This document shows positions 26,677-34,334 of a stretch of DNA of 64,000 nucleotides, piece by piece. The DNA comes from Candidatus Wolfebacteria bacterium GW2011_GWE2_44_13 (lineage in GTDB: Bacteria > Patescibacteria > Paceibacteria > UBA6257 > UBA9933): assembly GCA_001000675.1 (NCBI GenBank), contig LCHW01000003.1, forward strand, positions 1 to 64,000, read 5' to 3'. Each line of letters begins with the position of its first letter. The first letter of the stretch is position 1. The notes under the pieces were generated by a model, which was not told where the DNA came from, ran no database searches, and worked only from the letters and a program-made list of their open reading frames with translations. The position numbers were made by a program, and so were the translations under genes.

Positions 26677-27084
26677 TTATCCGATTAATTTAAATAATTG
26701 TGGGAATAATACGAAATATCCCAATAATCCTATTCCGACTATTCCAATAATAATACCGATTGTTACGAGTGCTACCTTTAGCGTTCCCGATGAACCCTGT
26801 GCGGGTGCTTGCGGTGCGCTTACTGGCGCTGCGGGTGTTTCAAACATTGCTTTCTCAGGCCCAGAATATGCAGGAGCCACGCCGGCTGTCGTTTGTTGCA
26901 TTTCATCTTCTCTCTGTGATACAAATGATTCTTTTGCGCCCCCTGTTGGAACCTCACCTCCGCCCTCTTTAAATGCTTTCACATCCGACTCCATTGTACG
27001 AATATCTATTTCAAGCGCTGGCGGTTCGGGAATTTTTGATTCCTGCTTTCCTGGCTCTGTTGTTGGAATTGTTTGCATATCCAT
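26677..27084 (-). CDS. Hypothetical C-terminally anchored membrane protein, 135 aa
   Basis: Residues 1-95 are hydrophilic, acidic and Pro/Ala-rich; a single transmembrane helix (about 103-130: VALVTIGIIIGIVGIGLLGYFVLF) ends the protein. Such tail-anchored layouts with a disordered cytoplasmic part are common in CPR genomes and have no assigned role. TATAAT lies seven bases before the ATG, so it is probably translated from a leaderless message, together with the DksA-type gene. Confidence 0.7.
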   Translation of the reverse strand: MDMQTIPTTEPGKQESKIPEPPALEIDIRTMESDVKAFKEGGGEVPTGGAKESFVSQREDEMQQTTAGVAPAYSGPEKAMFETPAAPVSAPQAPAQGSSGTLKVALVTIGIIIGIVGIGLLGYFVLFPQLFKLIG

Positions 27085-27201
27085 ATGCTCTATTATACGG
27101 CAAAATGCTTAAAGACAAAAGAGTATGTGCTTCGTTCCATAAGCCCTCTATTCATATTGATTTTTTTACAGCGATGCGATAAGGTGTAAAGGCATTTTAT
27201 T

Positions 27202-27273
27202 GCCCCCATCGTCTAGTGGTCAGGACAACAGGTTTTCATCCTGTAAAGCGGAGTCCGATTCTCCGTGGGGGCA
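27202..27273 (+). tRNA. tRNA-Glu (anticodon TTC)
   Basis: The cloverleaf has acceptor GCCCCCA/TGGGGGC, anticodon stem ACAGG/CCTGT with loop TTTTCAT, and T-loop TCCGATT. The discriminator is A and CCA is not encoded. A terminator follows directly. Confidence 0.96.
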
Positions 27274-27278
27274 CATAT

Positions 27279-27310
27279 ATAAAAAGCCGCTTAATGCGGT
27301 TTTTTATATA
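27279..27310 (+). terminator. Terminator of tRNA-Glu
   Basis: AAAAGCCGC-ttaat-GCGGTTTTTT follows seven bases after the tRNA. Confidence 0.85.
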
Positions 27311-27361
27311 CCTACCCGGCATCTTCCATTTTCCCCAATTTTACCCCTATAATAGACACAT

Positions 27362-28855
27362 ATGAAACGATTTTTTGAGATTCTTCCTGCCATCCTGTCA
27401 TGGTCTACTTTGATTGCAATCGCCTTCTTATCTTGGCTTACCCCCGTTGGTATGGCAATTTTTATCATCTTTTTTGATGTCTATTGGTTCTTAAAGACCC
27501 TGTACCTCTCAATCCATCTTCGCATCAGCTATAACAAAATGCAGGAAAATATGCAGATCAATTGGCTCGAAAAGCTAAAGAGTAATTCTACAACTGCCCA
27601 ATGGCCAGAAATCTATCACTTAATTGTATTTCCTTTTTATAACGAGCCCTACGAGGTTATTAAAGAATCCTTTGATGCGTTAATTGGCATTAACTATCCG
27701 CTTGATAAATTCATCATCGCTATCGGCACAGAGGAAAGGGCTGGAGAAGAATCCATAGAGACACTCGATCGCATCGCTGCAGAATATTCTGATAAGTTTT
27801 TCAAACTTATTGCAACAGTACACCCGAGTAATTTACCGGGAGAAACCCCTGGAAAAGGTTCAAACGAAGCGTGGATTGCTCAACAAGCAAAGAACGAGAT
27901 TATCGATCCACTGCACATTCCGTATGAACGTATCGTCGTTTCTTCGTTCGATATAGATACACAAATATTTCCTGAATATTTCGGCATTTTAACCTATACA
28001 TTTCTTACAACCGAAGATAACCTTCACGCAAGCTATCTTCCGATCCCATTTTTCTTAAACAACATCTTTCAAGCCCCTGCGATTGCACGTGTTATTTCTT
28101 TTTCTGCATCCATCTATCATATGATGCAACAGGCACGCCCGCATCGACTCACAACATTTTCCTCGCACTCGATGCCTTTTAAAGCCCTCGCTGATGTAGG
28201 ATTTTGGAAAAAAGACATTGTCAGTGAGGATTCCCAAATCTTTTGGCAATGTTACCTGCATTACAATGGCAACTACCGCGTTGTACCGCTTAACTACCCG
28301 ATATCAATGGATTCTAATGTAGCACCTACATTTTGGAAGACACTGCTCAACCAATATAAACAACAGCGTCGTTGGGCATGGGGAGGAGTTGAGAATATTC
28401 CCTACCTCATGACTGGATTCATTAAAAATAAAAAAATTCCTTTCAAGAAACGATTTTCTTGGGCGTTCTTCTATATTGAAGGGTTTCATTCTTGGGCAAC
28501 AAATGCGCTCATTATCTTTACCCTTTCTTGGTTGCCAATCATGCTTGGAGGTCCTGAGTTTCGTTTTTCTCTTATTTCCTATTCTCTCCCTAAGGTTACA
28601 AATATGATTATGAACCTTGCGGCTATTGGTATTGTTACCTCTGCGTTTCTTGGTATCGTCCTTTTACCGCCTAAGCCAGTTTGGTTCAAAAAATATCACT
28701 ATGTTTGGTATGTATTGCAATGGGTATTCCTTCCATTAACCATGATTATCTTTGGATCAATTCCTGCATTGGATGCACAAACACGAGGTCTCTTTGGCGG
28801 AACGTTTCGTCTTGGTTTCTGGGTTACTCCAAAACACCGAGACACGACGAAATAA
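27362..28855 (+). CDS. Membrane-embedded family 2 glycosyltransferase, 497 aa
   Basis: Two N-terminal transmembrane helices (about 10-50), a cytoplasmic GT2 domain and three or four C-terminal helices (from about 375) give the cellulose-synthase-like topology. In the catalytic part HLIVFPFYNEPYEVI begins the fold, SSFDIDTQI supplies a DxD-like metal site, VSEDSQIFW the acidic base region, and QQRRWAWGG the Q-x2-RW motif. It probably polymerises or exports a sugar polymer; the sugar is unknown. A TATAAT box eight bases before the ATG predicts a leaderless message. Confidence 0.88.
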   Translation: MKRFFEILPAILSWSTLIAIAFLSWLTPVGMAIFIIFFDVYWFLKTLYLSIHLRISYNKMQENMQINWLEKLKSNSTTAQWPEIYHLIVFPFYNEPYEVIKESFDALIGINYPLDKFIIAIGTEERAGEESIETLDRIAAEYSDKFFKLIATVHPSNLPGETPGKGSNEAWIAQQAKNEIIDPLHIPYERIVVSSFDIDTQIFPEYFGILTYTFLTTEDNLHASYLPIPFFLNNIFQAPAIARVISFSASIYHMMQQARPHRLTTFSSHSMPFKALADVGFWKKDIVSEDSQIFWQCYLHYNGNYRVVPLNYPISMDSNVAPTFWKTLLNQYKQQRRWAWGGVENIPYLMTGFIKNKKIPFKKRFSWAFFYIEGFHSWATNALIIFTLSWLPIMLGGPEFRFSLISYSLPKVTNMIMNLAAIGIVTSAFLGIVLLPPKPVWFKKYHYVWYVLQWVFLPLTMIIFGSIPALDAQTRGLFGGTFRLGFWVTPKHRDTTK

Positions 28856-28888
28856 AAAATCCCACAAGGGATTTTTTATTTCGTCGTG
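28843..28888. terminator. Bidirectional terminator between the glycosyltransferase and recG
   Basis: A perfect 21-bp inverted repeat CACGACGAAATAAAAAATCCC / GGGATTTTTTATTTCGTCGTG (shown in part) with an ACAA loop carries A and T tracts in both arms. It contains the stop codon of the glycosyltransferase and precedes the recG end by 32 bases. Confidence 0.88.
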
Positions 28889-28919
28889 CAATTTCAAATT
28901 TATAATTTTTAATTTCAAA

Positions 28920-31100
28920 TTACTCCAAATGCACCTTATCATGAAATCGCGCTACGATTCCTTTTAGCTGTGCGTGCTGTTTCAACTCTGGATCTATTTT
29001 CAATACCCCTTCTGCGGCCCCACGAGCGCTTTTGACGAGCTTTATATCGTGCAATGAACGCATAGCCAAATCGGGCAATCCTGTTTGTGATTGACCCATA
29101 AATTCCCCAGGACCACGCAACGCAAGGTCTTTCTCGGCGAGTTCAAAACCGTTCCTCGCATGCACCAATGCTTCGAGTCTGTCTTTTGTCGGTTGTGACG
29201 ATGAATCGGTAAATAATAAACAAAATGATTGATGCTCGCCTCTCCCTACACGCCCCTTGAATTGATAGAGTTGCGCCAACCCAAATCGTTCTGCGCCTTC
29301 GATCATCATAATCGTTGCGTTCGGAATATCTACGCCCACTTCAATTACTGAAGTCGCCACTAACACATCGATTGTGCCTTTTTTCATCCGCTGCATCACC
29401 TCAGCTTTTTCTGCTGGTTTTAGTTTCCCATGCAACATCTCCACACGCATGTCAGGAAAAATCTTCTTGGACAATTTATCGTATTCTTCCTTAACTGTTT
29501 TCGTTTCCGCGGCAAACCAATTTTTCCCCTTCCCGTCTTCATCTTCATTTTTTTCTATACGCGGACAGATAACAAATATCTGCCGTCCTTTCTTTACCTG
29601 CCCACGAATAAACGCATACGCGTCGGTACGGCTCGCAGGGGGCACAATCTTTGTCATAATCGCCTTTCGCCCTTTCGGTAATTCTTCGATAATTGAAACG
29701 TCGAGATCGCCAAACAACGTGAGTGATAATGTACGCGGAATCGGCGTTGCGGACATGGATAAGAAGTGTGGCAAGTATTCCCCATTTCCCTTTTTATGCC
29801 CTGCGAGTGCCTGACGCTGCTTCACACCAAAACGATGTTGCTCATCGATTACTACAAGACCTAGCTCATCAAACGTAACCCCTTTCTGTATTAATGCGTG
29901 TGTACCAATAGCGATTTTTATTTCGCCGGTTGCGAGCTTTTTAATTACATCCGCTTTTTTCATCTCACTCTCCAACCCTTCTCCAAAAAATACCCTTGCG
30001 CCCGATGCGGTTAATAGTGCAACTCCTTTTTCAAAATTCCCGAATATTTTTTTAAACGTATGGTAGTGCTGTGTTGCAAGAATTTCTGTCGGTGCCATAA
30101 AAGAAGCTTGTTTTCCCGCTTCAGCAATAATAATTGCCGAGAGTACTGCGACGATTGTTTTTCCTGAGCCTACATCCCCTTGTAGTAGACGATTCATGGG
30201 GTGCGGGCGTGCTATATCATTCATAATCTCACGCATCACCTGTGCCTGTGCCTCTGTTAATTCAAATGGCAACTGTTTAAGTAGCTCGCTGAATTTTTCT
30301 TCTTCCATTTCGCATGCATATGCATTCTCTTTCGCAAGTCGCAGCCGTTCGAGCATGTTTACTAATTGGAGGTAAAAAATATCTTCGAATGCTATTCTTC
30401 GCCGTGCGCGGGTTACGTCTTCCATTGTCTCCGGAAAATGAATCCCTCGAAGTGCATCGTTAATGTCCATAACAGCAGCACGTTCAAGCATACTCGCTGG
30501 CAAGGTTTCAGGGACTCGATCAATGGCATCGAGTAATGGTTTTATCAAAAACCGCAGCCCTTTTGAAGTGACTCCTTTTGTTTCCGGATACATCGGTACA
30601 AGCCTCCCTGTATGCTTACATGCCTCTATTTCTTCGCGATAATCCGCTGCGTTTTCTATAAATTGCTCATCGTCTTCTGAAAACCCTACGATTTCATATG
30701 ATGGGTGTGAAAACCCTATTCCCGCTTTTCCATCGCTCACTTTTCCGGCAAGATTAATTACCATCCCTTTTTTAAGCATAGCCACAAGAAACTTTTGATT
30801 GAACCACGTAGCGCGCACGCTCCCTGTCGCGTCTGCAACAGTAGCTTGAATGATAAACATCTTTTTCCTAAATGATCGGAGTATTTTTATCTCTTGGATT
30901 ACCCCTTGGATTGTTGCTGGTTCTCCAGGTATTAAATCAACAATATTTGCGATGTTCGAAAAGTCCTCATACCGAGATGGAAAATGCCACAGTAAATCTT
31001 TTACTGTTTTTAAACCCAATTTTTGCAATCGGACAGCAAATGCAGGGCCAATGCCTTTCACATATCGTAATTCGGTTTCCAGTTGTGTTCCCTGCGTCAT
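28920..31100 (-). CDS. recG: ATP-dependent DNA helicase RecG, 726 aa
   Basis: RecG reverses stalled forks and migrates Holliday junctions. It has the N-terminal HhH-like LRYVKGIGPAFAVRLQKLGLKTVKDLLWHFPSRYED, the wedge/OB domain (residues about 55-160), Walker A GDVGSGKT near 300, DEQHRFGVKQR, SATPIPRT, and the C-terminal GRVGRGEHQSFCLL and RGPGEFMGQSQTG. Slightly longer than average, with a short insert after EKNEDEDGKGKNW. No Shine-Dalgarno sequence. It is encoded alone. Confidence 0.96.
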   Translation of the reverse strand: MTQGTQLETELRYVKGIGPAFAVRLQKLGLKTVKDLLWHFPSRYEDFSNIANIVDLIPGEPATIQGVIQEIKILRSFRKKMFIIQATVADATGSVRATWFNQKFLVAMLKKGMVINLAGKVSDGKAGIGFSHPSYEIVGFSEDDEQFIENAADYREEIEACKHTGRLVPMYPETKGVTSKGLRFLIKPLLDAIDRVPETLPASMLERAAVMDINDALRGIHFPETMEDVTRARRRIAFEDIFYLQLVNMLERLRLAKENAYACEMEEEKFSELLKQLPFELTEAQAQVMREIMNDIARPHPMNRLLQGDVGSGKTIVAVLSAIIIAEAGKQASFMAPTEILATQHYHTFKKIFGNFEKGVALLTASGARVFFGEGLESEMKKADVIKKLATGEIKIAIGTHALIQKGVTFDELGLVVIDEQHRFGVKQRQALAGHKKGNGEYLPHFLSMSATPIPRTLSLTLFGDLDVSIIEELPKGRKAIMTKIVPPASRTDAYAFIRGQVKKGRQIFVICPRIEKNEDEDGKGKNWFAAETKTVKEEYDKLSKKIFPDMRVEMLHGKLKPAEKAEVMQRMKKGTIDVLVATSVIEVGVDIPNATIMMIEGAERFGLAQLYQFKGRVGRGEHQSFCLLFTDSSSQPTKDRLEALVHARNGFELAEKDLALRGPGEFMGQSQTGLPDLAMRSLHDIKLVKSARGAAEGVLKIDPELKQHAQLKGIVARFHDKVHLE

Positions 31101-31158
31101 ATTTTCTTATTGTACGAGATATCTCCTTGAAGCGCTATTGCTACCTCTATAACAACAT

Positions 31159-31184
31159 ACTCACGGCGTTAGCCGTGAGTATTT
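31159..31184 (+). terminator. Hairpin with T-rich tail, purpose unclear
   Basis: TACTCACGGC-gtta-GCCGTGAGTA followed by TTTTGTACTTTTT on the plus strand looks like a terminator, but no plus-strand gene precedes it. It may end antisense transcription running toward the tRNA block. Confidence 0.5.
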
Positions 31185-31193
31185 TGTACTTTT

Positions 31194-31300
31194 TGTGCCC
31201 CTGTGTGGCACCCTCTTCGCACGATAGCATAACATGCTATCGTGCTCGGGGGCAGGCCCAATCTCACTGTGTCTGCGACGTTCGATTCCACGCAGGGGCA
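31194..31300. pseudogene. Rearranged tRNA-Arg 3'-end fragments around a perfect palindrome
   Basis: The 20 bases at 31281-31300 are an inverted copy (19 of 20 matching) of the 3' end of the intact tRNA-Arg at 31343-31362. A second, direct fragment TGTGCCCCTGTGTGG lies at 31194-31208. Between them is an 11-bp perfect hairpin GCACGATAGCA-taaca-TGCTATCGTGC (31219-31245). No full cloverleaf can form, so this is debris of duplicated tRNA sequence. Confidence 0.7.
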
Positions 31301-31340
31301 AAGAAAAAAGAGTGGCTTTGAAGCCACTCCTTTTTCTTTT
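31301..31340 (-). terminator. Terminator of tRNA-Arg(GCG)
   Basis: The stem GAGTGGCTT/AAGCCACTC with A-rich and T-rich flanks (AAAGAAAAA...CTTTTTCTTT) lies just downstream of the tRNA on the minus strand and can work in both directions. Confidence 0.8.
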
Positions 31341-31342
31341 TG

Positions 31343-31414
31343 TGCCCCTGTGTGGAATCGAACCACAATTTTAACTTCCGCAAAGTCATGTCCTATCCAT
31401 TGAACGACAAGGGC
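31343..31414 (-). tRNA. tRNA-Arg (anticodon GCG)
   Basis: Acceptor GCCCTTG/CAGGGGC, anticodon stem TGACT/AGTTA with loop TTGCGGA, and T-loop TTCGATT. GCG reads CGC and CGU codons. Most bacteria use an A34 (inosine) ACG tRNA for this box; an unmodified G34 version is less usual. The discriminator is A and CCA is not encoded. Confidence 0.93.
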
Positions 31415-31432
31415 TTTTATTGCAACTTTCCT

Positions 31433-31461
31433 ACTATACCCATAGGGCTCATTTTTTGCAA
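31433..31461 (-). promoter_or_regulatory. Promoter of tRNA-Arg(GCG)
   Basis: TTGCAA (31456-31461), 17 bases and TATAGT (31433-31438) on the minus strand, about 19 bases before the tRNA. A 9-bp stem CTAGTGCCT/AGGCACTAG at 31471-31499 just upstream may end the 31512 gene. Confidence 0.6.
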
Positions 31462-31511
31462 CCCTCTAGTGCCTCCCTATTACCAGCAGGCACTAGCGTG
31501 CAAATCTCCTA

Positions 31512-32126
31512 TCAAAAACCGAGTGATCGTTCGAGCGTTTCGAGTAGTGAAACTTCTATTTCTCCATGCTTTATTTTTCCATCCAATACCTCCCGTATTT
31601 CTTCTTCGTATTCTACGGGGATAAATATTTTTACGTAATGGTGTACCTTCGATTTTGTTTGTAGCACCAATTCAGCATATTCATCTGAAAATTCGTGCAC
31701 ATCGTACAGCGTAATATCTTTGTACTTATATGTTTTATGTCCTTCAATAGTGACACCCACTTCGTCAATCGTAAACTCCCACATTTTAGGCTTCTCACCC
31801 GCAAACATAAACACGGCCAATTCAGCAATCATGACAAAGACTGCGAACAAAAAGTTTTTTTGCCACAACGCGATCGCAATCAACACAATGGCAATAGCCA
31901 TACTTACCCAATACCATGTTGTGCTTTTTTCAACGTATTCTATTTCCGGAGCTTCCCACATAATCACGCCTTCTTCTTCGTATATTTCTTCTTGCACATC
32001 TTCGACGATTTCTGGTTCATTATGCGTATCTCCAGTAGTCACATCTTCTGCGACTTCCTCATGATATTCTTCCGCAGCAATTTCTTCATCGGATTTTTTG
32101 AAAAGCATTGAGTTTTCGTTTTCCAT
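31512..32126 (-). CDS. Hypothetical two-helix membrane protein, 204 aa
   Basis: An acidic N-terminal region of about 60 residues (rich in Glu) is followed by two transmembrane helices (about 70-108) and a beta-rich C domain with FTIDEVGVTIEGHKTYKYKDITLY, which looks like a PH-like (bPH-type) fold. The frame is open to 32153, but the ATG at 32126 (MENENSML) is preferred since TATAAT lies six bases before it, as for other leaderless genes here. Function unknown. Confidence 0.7.
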   Translation of the reverse strand: MENENSMLFKKSDEEIAAEEYHEEVAEDVTTGDTHNEPEIVEDVQEEIYEEEGVIMWEAPEIEYVEKSTTWYWVSMAIAIVLIAIALWQKNFLFAVFVMIAELAVFMFAGEKPKMWEFTIDEVGVTIEGHKTYKYKDITLYDVHEFSDEYAELVLQTKSKVHHYVKIFIPVEYEEEIREVLDGKIKHGEIEVSLLETLERSLGF

Positions 32127-32230
32127 GAGTTTATTATACCGCAAAGAACGCAAAAAAACATCAATACCAATTCTCCCTATCCTTTTTTATAAAAATAATA
32201 CACCCCGCAAGAGTGTATTATTTTTATTTG

Positions 32231-32315
32231 AGGAGGCGAGAGGATTCGAACCTCCGATGCCTTGCGGCATACTTGTTTTCAAGACAAGCCGTTTCAACCA
32301 CTCACGCACGCCTCC
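32231..32315 (-). tRNA. tRNA-Ser (anticodon TGA)
   Basis: Acceptor GGAGGCG/CGCCTCC, anticodon stem CTTGT/ACAAG with loop CTTGAAA, and a long variable arm (TGCCGCAAGGCA) typical of class II tRNAs. The discriminator reads T, unlike the usual G of bacterial tRNA-Ser; the other Ser tRNA here also has T. CCA is not encoded. Confidence 0.93.
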
Positions 32316-32348
32316 CTCTTTTATATATATTGCTTTTTAAGTTGGCTT

Positions 32349-32403
32349 AAGACAAGCCGTTTTAACCCCTGCCTGCCGGCAGGCAGGACTCACGCACGCC
32401 TCC
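32349..32403 (-). pseudogene. tRNA-Ser 5'-half pseudogene interrupted by a 20-bp palindrome
   Basis: From the 5' end (32403) this repeats the first 16 bases of the intact tRNA-Ser(TGA), GGAGGCGTGCGTGAGT, then carries CCTGCCTGCCGGCAGGCAGG (32368-32387, a perfect palindrome), then resumes with GGTTaAAACGGCTTGTCTT. The tRNA stops before the anticodon loop is complete. The insertion lies exactly in the D-loop. Confidence 0.82.
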
Positions 32404-32442
32404 CAATTATTGTTTTCCACTGAACTGCATAACTCAGCAGAG

Positions 32443-32515
32443 TGGACCTTACCGGGATCGAACCGGTCACCTCTTCCATGCCATGGAAGCGCTCTACCAG
32501 ATGAGCTAAAGGCCC
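32443..32515 (-). tRNA. tRNA-Ala (anticodon GGC)
   Basis: Acceptor GGGCCTT/AAGGTCC contains the G3-U70 pair that marks tRNA-Ala. The anticodon stem is CTTCC/GGAAG with loop ATGGCAT. Discriminator A, CCA not encoded. Confidence 0.96.
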
Positions 32516-32582
32516 TCACATCACTGACAAAATCAATCTTATCTAAAAAATACCTAATTGGCAAGAATTAGATGGACCAAAC

Positions 32583-32612
32583 AAAAACCGCCAATCCTTG
32601 CGAACTGGCGGC
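32583..32612 (-). terminator. Terminator between the two tRNA-Ala genes
   Basis: In minus-strand reading the stem CCGCCA...TGGCGG is followed by TTTTTG, just downstream of tRNA-Ala(TGC). Confidence 0.7.
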
Positions 32613-32627
32613 TTCTGCCAAATATTG

Positions 32628-32700
32628 TGGACCTTACCGGGCTCGAACCGGTCACCTCTACATTGCAAATGTAGCGCTCTACCAGATGAGCTAAAGGCCC
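32628..32700 (-). tRNA. tRNA-Ala (anticodon TGC)
   Basis: It is nearly identical to tRNA-Ala(GGC) outside the anticodon arm, suggesting an old duplication. Anticodon stem CTACA/TGTAG with loop TTTGCAA; G3-U70 is kept. Discriminator A, CCA not encoded. Confidence 0.96.
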
Positions 32701-32713
32701 TGATAGTTTTTCT

Positions 32714-32763
32714 ATTCTATAAAACTTTTTAGAAACTTGCAACAGCAACTTAAACAATATAAT
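32714..32763. promoter_or_regulatory. Divergent tRNA promoters sharing one -35 hexamer
   Basis: TTGCAA at 32737-32742 is its own reverse complement. On the minus strand it pairs with TAGAAT (32714-32719) at a spacing of 17 for tRNA-Ala(TGC); on the plus strand with TATAAT (32758-32763) at a spacing of 15 for tRNA-Arg(CCT). Confidence 0.5.
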
Positions 32764-32803
32764 CTATGTAAATGCCCGTTGCAAGAGGGCGTATCCCAGC
32801 CTT

Positions 32804-32875
32804 GCCTTCGTAGTTCAATGGATAGAACAAATCCGTCCTAAGGATAAAATGGGGGTTCGATTCCCTCCGAGGGCA
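32804..32875 (+). tRNA. tRNA-Arg (anticodon CCT)
   Basis: Acceptor GCCTTCG/CGAGGGC, D-arm GTTCAATGGATAGAAC shared with the other Arg tRNAs, and anticodon loop GTCCTAA. Discriminator A, CCA not encoded. It opens a three-tRNA plus-strand series. Confidence 0.93.
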
Positions 32876-32936
32876 CAATTTCTTGAAAAGCATAGGTGTT
32901 TCTGCTATCTTCTATAGGTATCTTTATTGCGACATA

Positions 32937-33008
32937 GTCCTCATCGTTCAACGGATAGGACACAAGGTTCCGAACTTTGTAATGGAGGTTCGATTCCTCC
33001 TGAGGGCA
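32937..33008 (+). tRNA. tRNA-Arg (anticodon CCG)
   Basis: Acceptor GTCCTCA/TGAGGGC, anticodon stem CAAGG/CTTTG with loop TTCCGAA, T-loop TTCGATT. It reads CGG. Discriminator A. Confidence 0.95.
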
Positions 33009-33020
33009 CAATTTATATAA

Positions 33021-33109
33021 GGAGGCGTGCCAGAGCGGTTGAATGGGACGCACTCGAAATGCGTTATACTGGTCAAACAGTATCGGAGGTTCGAATCCTC
33101 TCGCCTCCT
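33021..33109 (+). tRNA. tRNA-Ser (anticodon CGA)
   Basis: Acceptor GGAGGCG/CGCCTCC, anticodon stem ACGCA/TGCGT with loop CTCGAAA, and a long variable arm (TACTGGTCAAACAGTA). The discriminator reads T, as in tRNA-Ser(TGA). Confidence 0.95.
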
Positions 33110-33163
33110 CAAATATATTAGGACACCCGCCAAGGGTGTTTTGATATATCGGGCGAGTGGATG

Positions 33164-33236
33164 AGAAGTTTACCCTGAACATTTCGGCGAGCTCAATGCG
33201 AGCCTCTGCCGAAGGGAATCCTCTCGCCTCCTCAAA
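33164..33236 (+). pseudogene. tRNA-Ser 3'-end fragment joined to a palindromic repeat
   Basis: GAATCCTCTCGCCTCCTCAAA at 33216-33236 duplicates the 3' end of tRNA-Ser(CGA). In front of it is a hairpin unit with arms TTCGGC/GCCGAA and inner GAGCTC-type symmetry (33167-33215). The gap 33110-33343 contains this, a terminator and nothing else recognisable. Confidence 0.65.
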
Positions 33237-33290
33237 AATACAGTAATGCGCCCCACAAGAGTGCGTTGTTGTATATACTTTTATTAAAAT

Positions 33291-33325
33291 AAAGGCCCCA
33301 GCAGATTATGCCGGGGGCTTAGGTT
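33291..33325 (-). terminator. Terminator of the 33344 gene
   Basis: In minus-strand reading GCCCCCGGCA-taatc-TGCTGGGGC is followed by CTTTATTTTAAT. It ends 20 bases after the stop codon. Confidence 0.75.
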
Positions 33326-33343
33326 GCATACGAACGTTTCGTT

Positions 33344-34285
33344 TCAATCAAGAGCAAGTCTCGCCTTAACGATTTCGACAAGTTCTTGCCATGAAAGACC
33401 ACTCCCCATTTCTCTCGACGATCCGCCGATAATTGTCGACCCGCTCCATCCATTTACTCGGGTAAGTCCTTCAGCGAGATTAAAATCATCGTAAAGCGTT
33501 TGAATTGGGAATGGTATATATTGCGATCTTCTTCCGATGGTATAAACATGTCGCCCATCCGTTCTTTGAGCAACCACGCTTATGAATGCGTTCATGCCTT
33601 TCCCGTAAAGGTGGTAGCGCGCTTCATTCCCCCCGATTTCGTTCACAATTTTAAATATCGGCGAGTCGTACAGTATTTCGTGACGAGTGTCGAGTGTTTT
33701 TCCTCCGGCCTGGCCCATAAGAAGCATGTCTAATCTTTTCATGACCGCCTCTATATTATCCCGAAGCATGTTTTCATCTGCTTGCGATAGCTTTCCCGTT
33801 TTCCGCAAATCGGTATACGGTTCGAAAATCCAGCAATGTTGCCTGACAATCTCCTCGTCGAGATTTATCGGATATGCACCGCCCGTTATATCCCACTTAT
33901 TAGTAAGATCGAGCAAGCGGTTGATGTGCGGTAGGCTTTGCACTCCCTCAAAAAGCTTATAGTTATTAAGAAGCCAAACAGCCATAGCCGTGTCCTGATC
34001 CGTGTCGTTAATAAACACGTTTAAACAAGGCATCCCATTTTCACGGAAAGATTCCATGAGCCCGCCTTTGATGGCCATGTAGGCCTGCATGCATGTACTC
34101 ATGGTCGCATCCCTGTTGACACCATCGTGGTGATCAAAATTTGCATGCATTGTACGTTCGTCAAATCGAGGACCTCCTGAAACCACTCCATCAAGCGCGA
34201 CGGAATTACGAGGTGTCATCGCTACGAACTCTTCCCATGACATAGTTCTTCTTGGCAAAATACTCAGGGTCATTCCTTTTTTCAT
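33344..34285 (-). CDS. Hypothetical protein with a DHH-like motif, 313 aa
   Basis: The stretch MHANFDHHDGVNRDATMSTC (residues about 46-65) carries Asp-His-His, and FINDTDQDTAMAVWLLNN near 105 has further acidic residues, recalling the metal-binding motifs of DHH-family phosphoesterases. The overall pattern does not otherwise match the family closely, so the activity is uncertain. The start is supported by GAGGAG seven bases upstream and by a consensus promoter at 34335-34364. It is a single-gene unit ending in its own terminator. Confidence 0.75.
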   Translation of the reverse strand: MKKGMTLSILPRRTMSWEEFVAMTPRNSVALDGVVSGGPRFDERTMHANFDHHDGVNRDATMSTCMQAYMAIKGGLMESFRENGMPCLNVFINDTDQDTAMAVWLLNNYKLFEGVQSLPHINRLLDLTNKWDITGGAYPINLDEEIVRQHCWIFEPYTDLRKTGKLSQADENMLRDNIEAVMKRLDMLLMGQAGGKTLDTRHEILYDSPIFKIVNEIGGNEARYHLYGKGMNAFISVVAQRTDGRHVYTIGRRSQYIPFPIQTLYDDFNLAEGLTRVNGWSGSTIIGGSSREMGSGLSWQELVEIVKARLALD

Positions 34286-34334
34286 TACACTCTCCTCTAG
34301 GTTGTTTATTTATTTTTTAAGTTCTTCTTTTTCC

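Noticed and set aside
31169..31366. Open frame of 65 codons over the tRNA-Arg region
   Set aside because: It overlaps an intact tRNA, its terminator and tRNA fragments.
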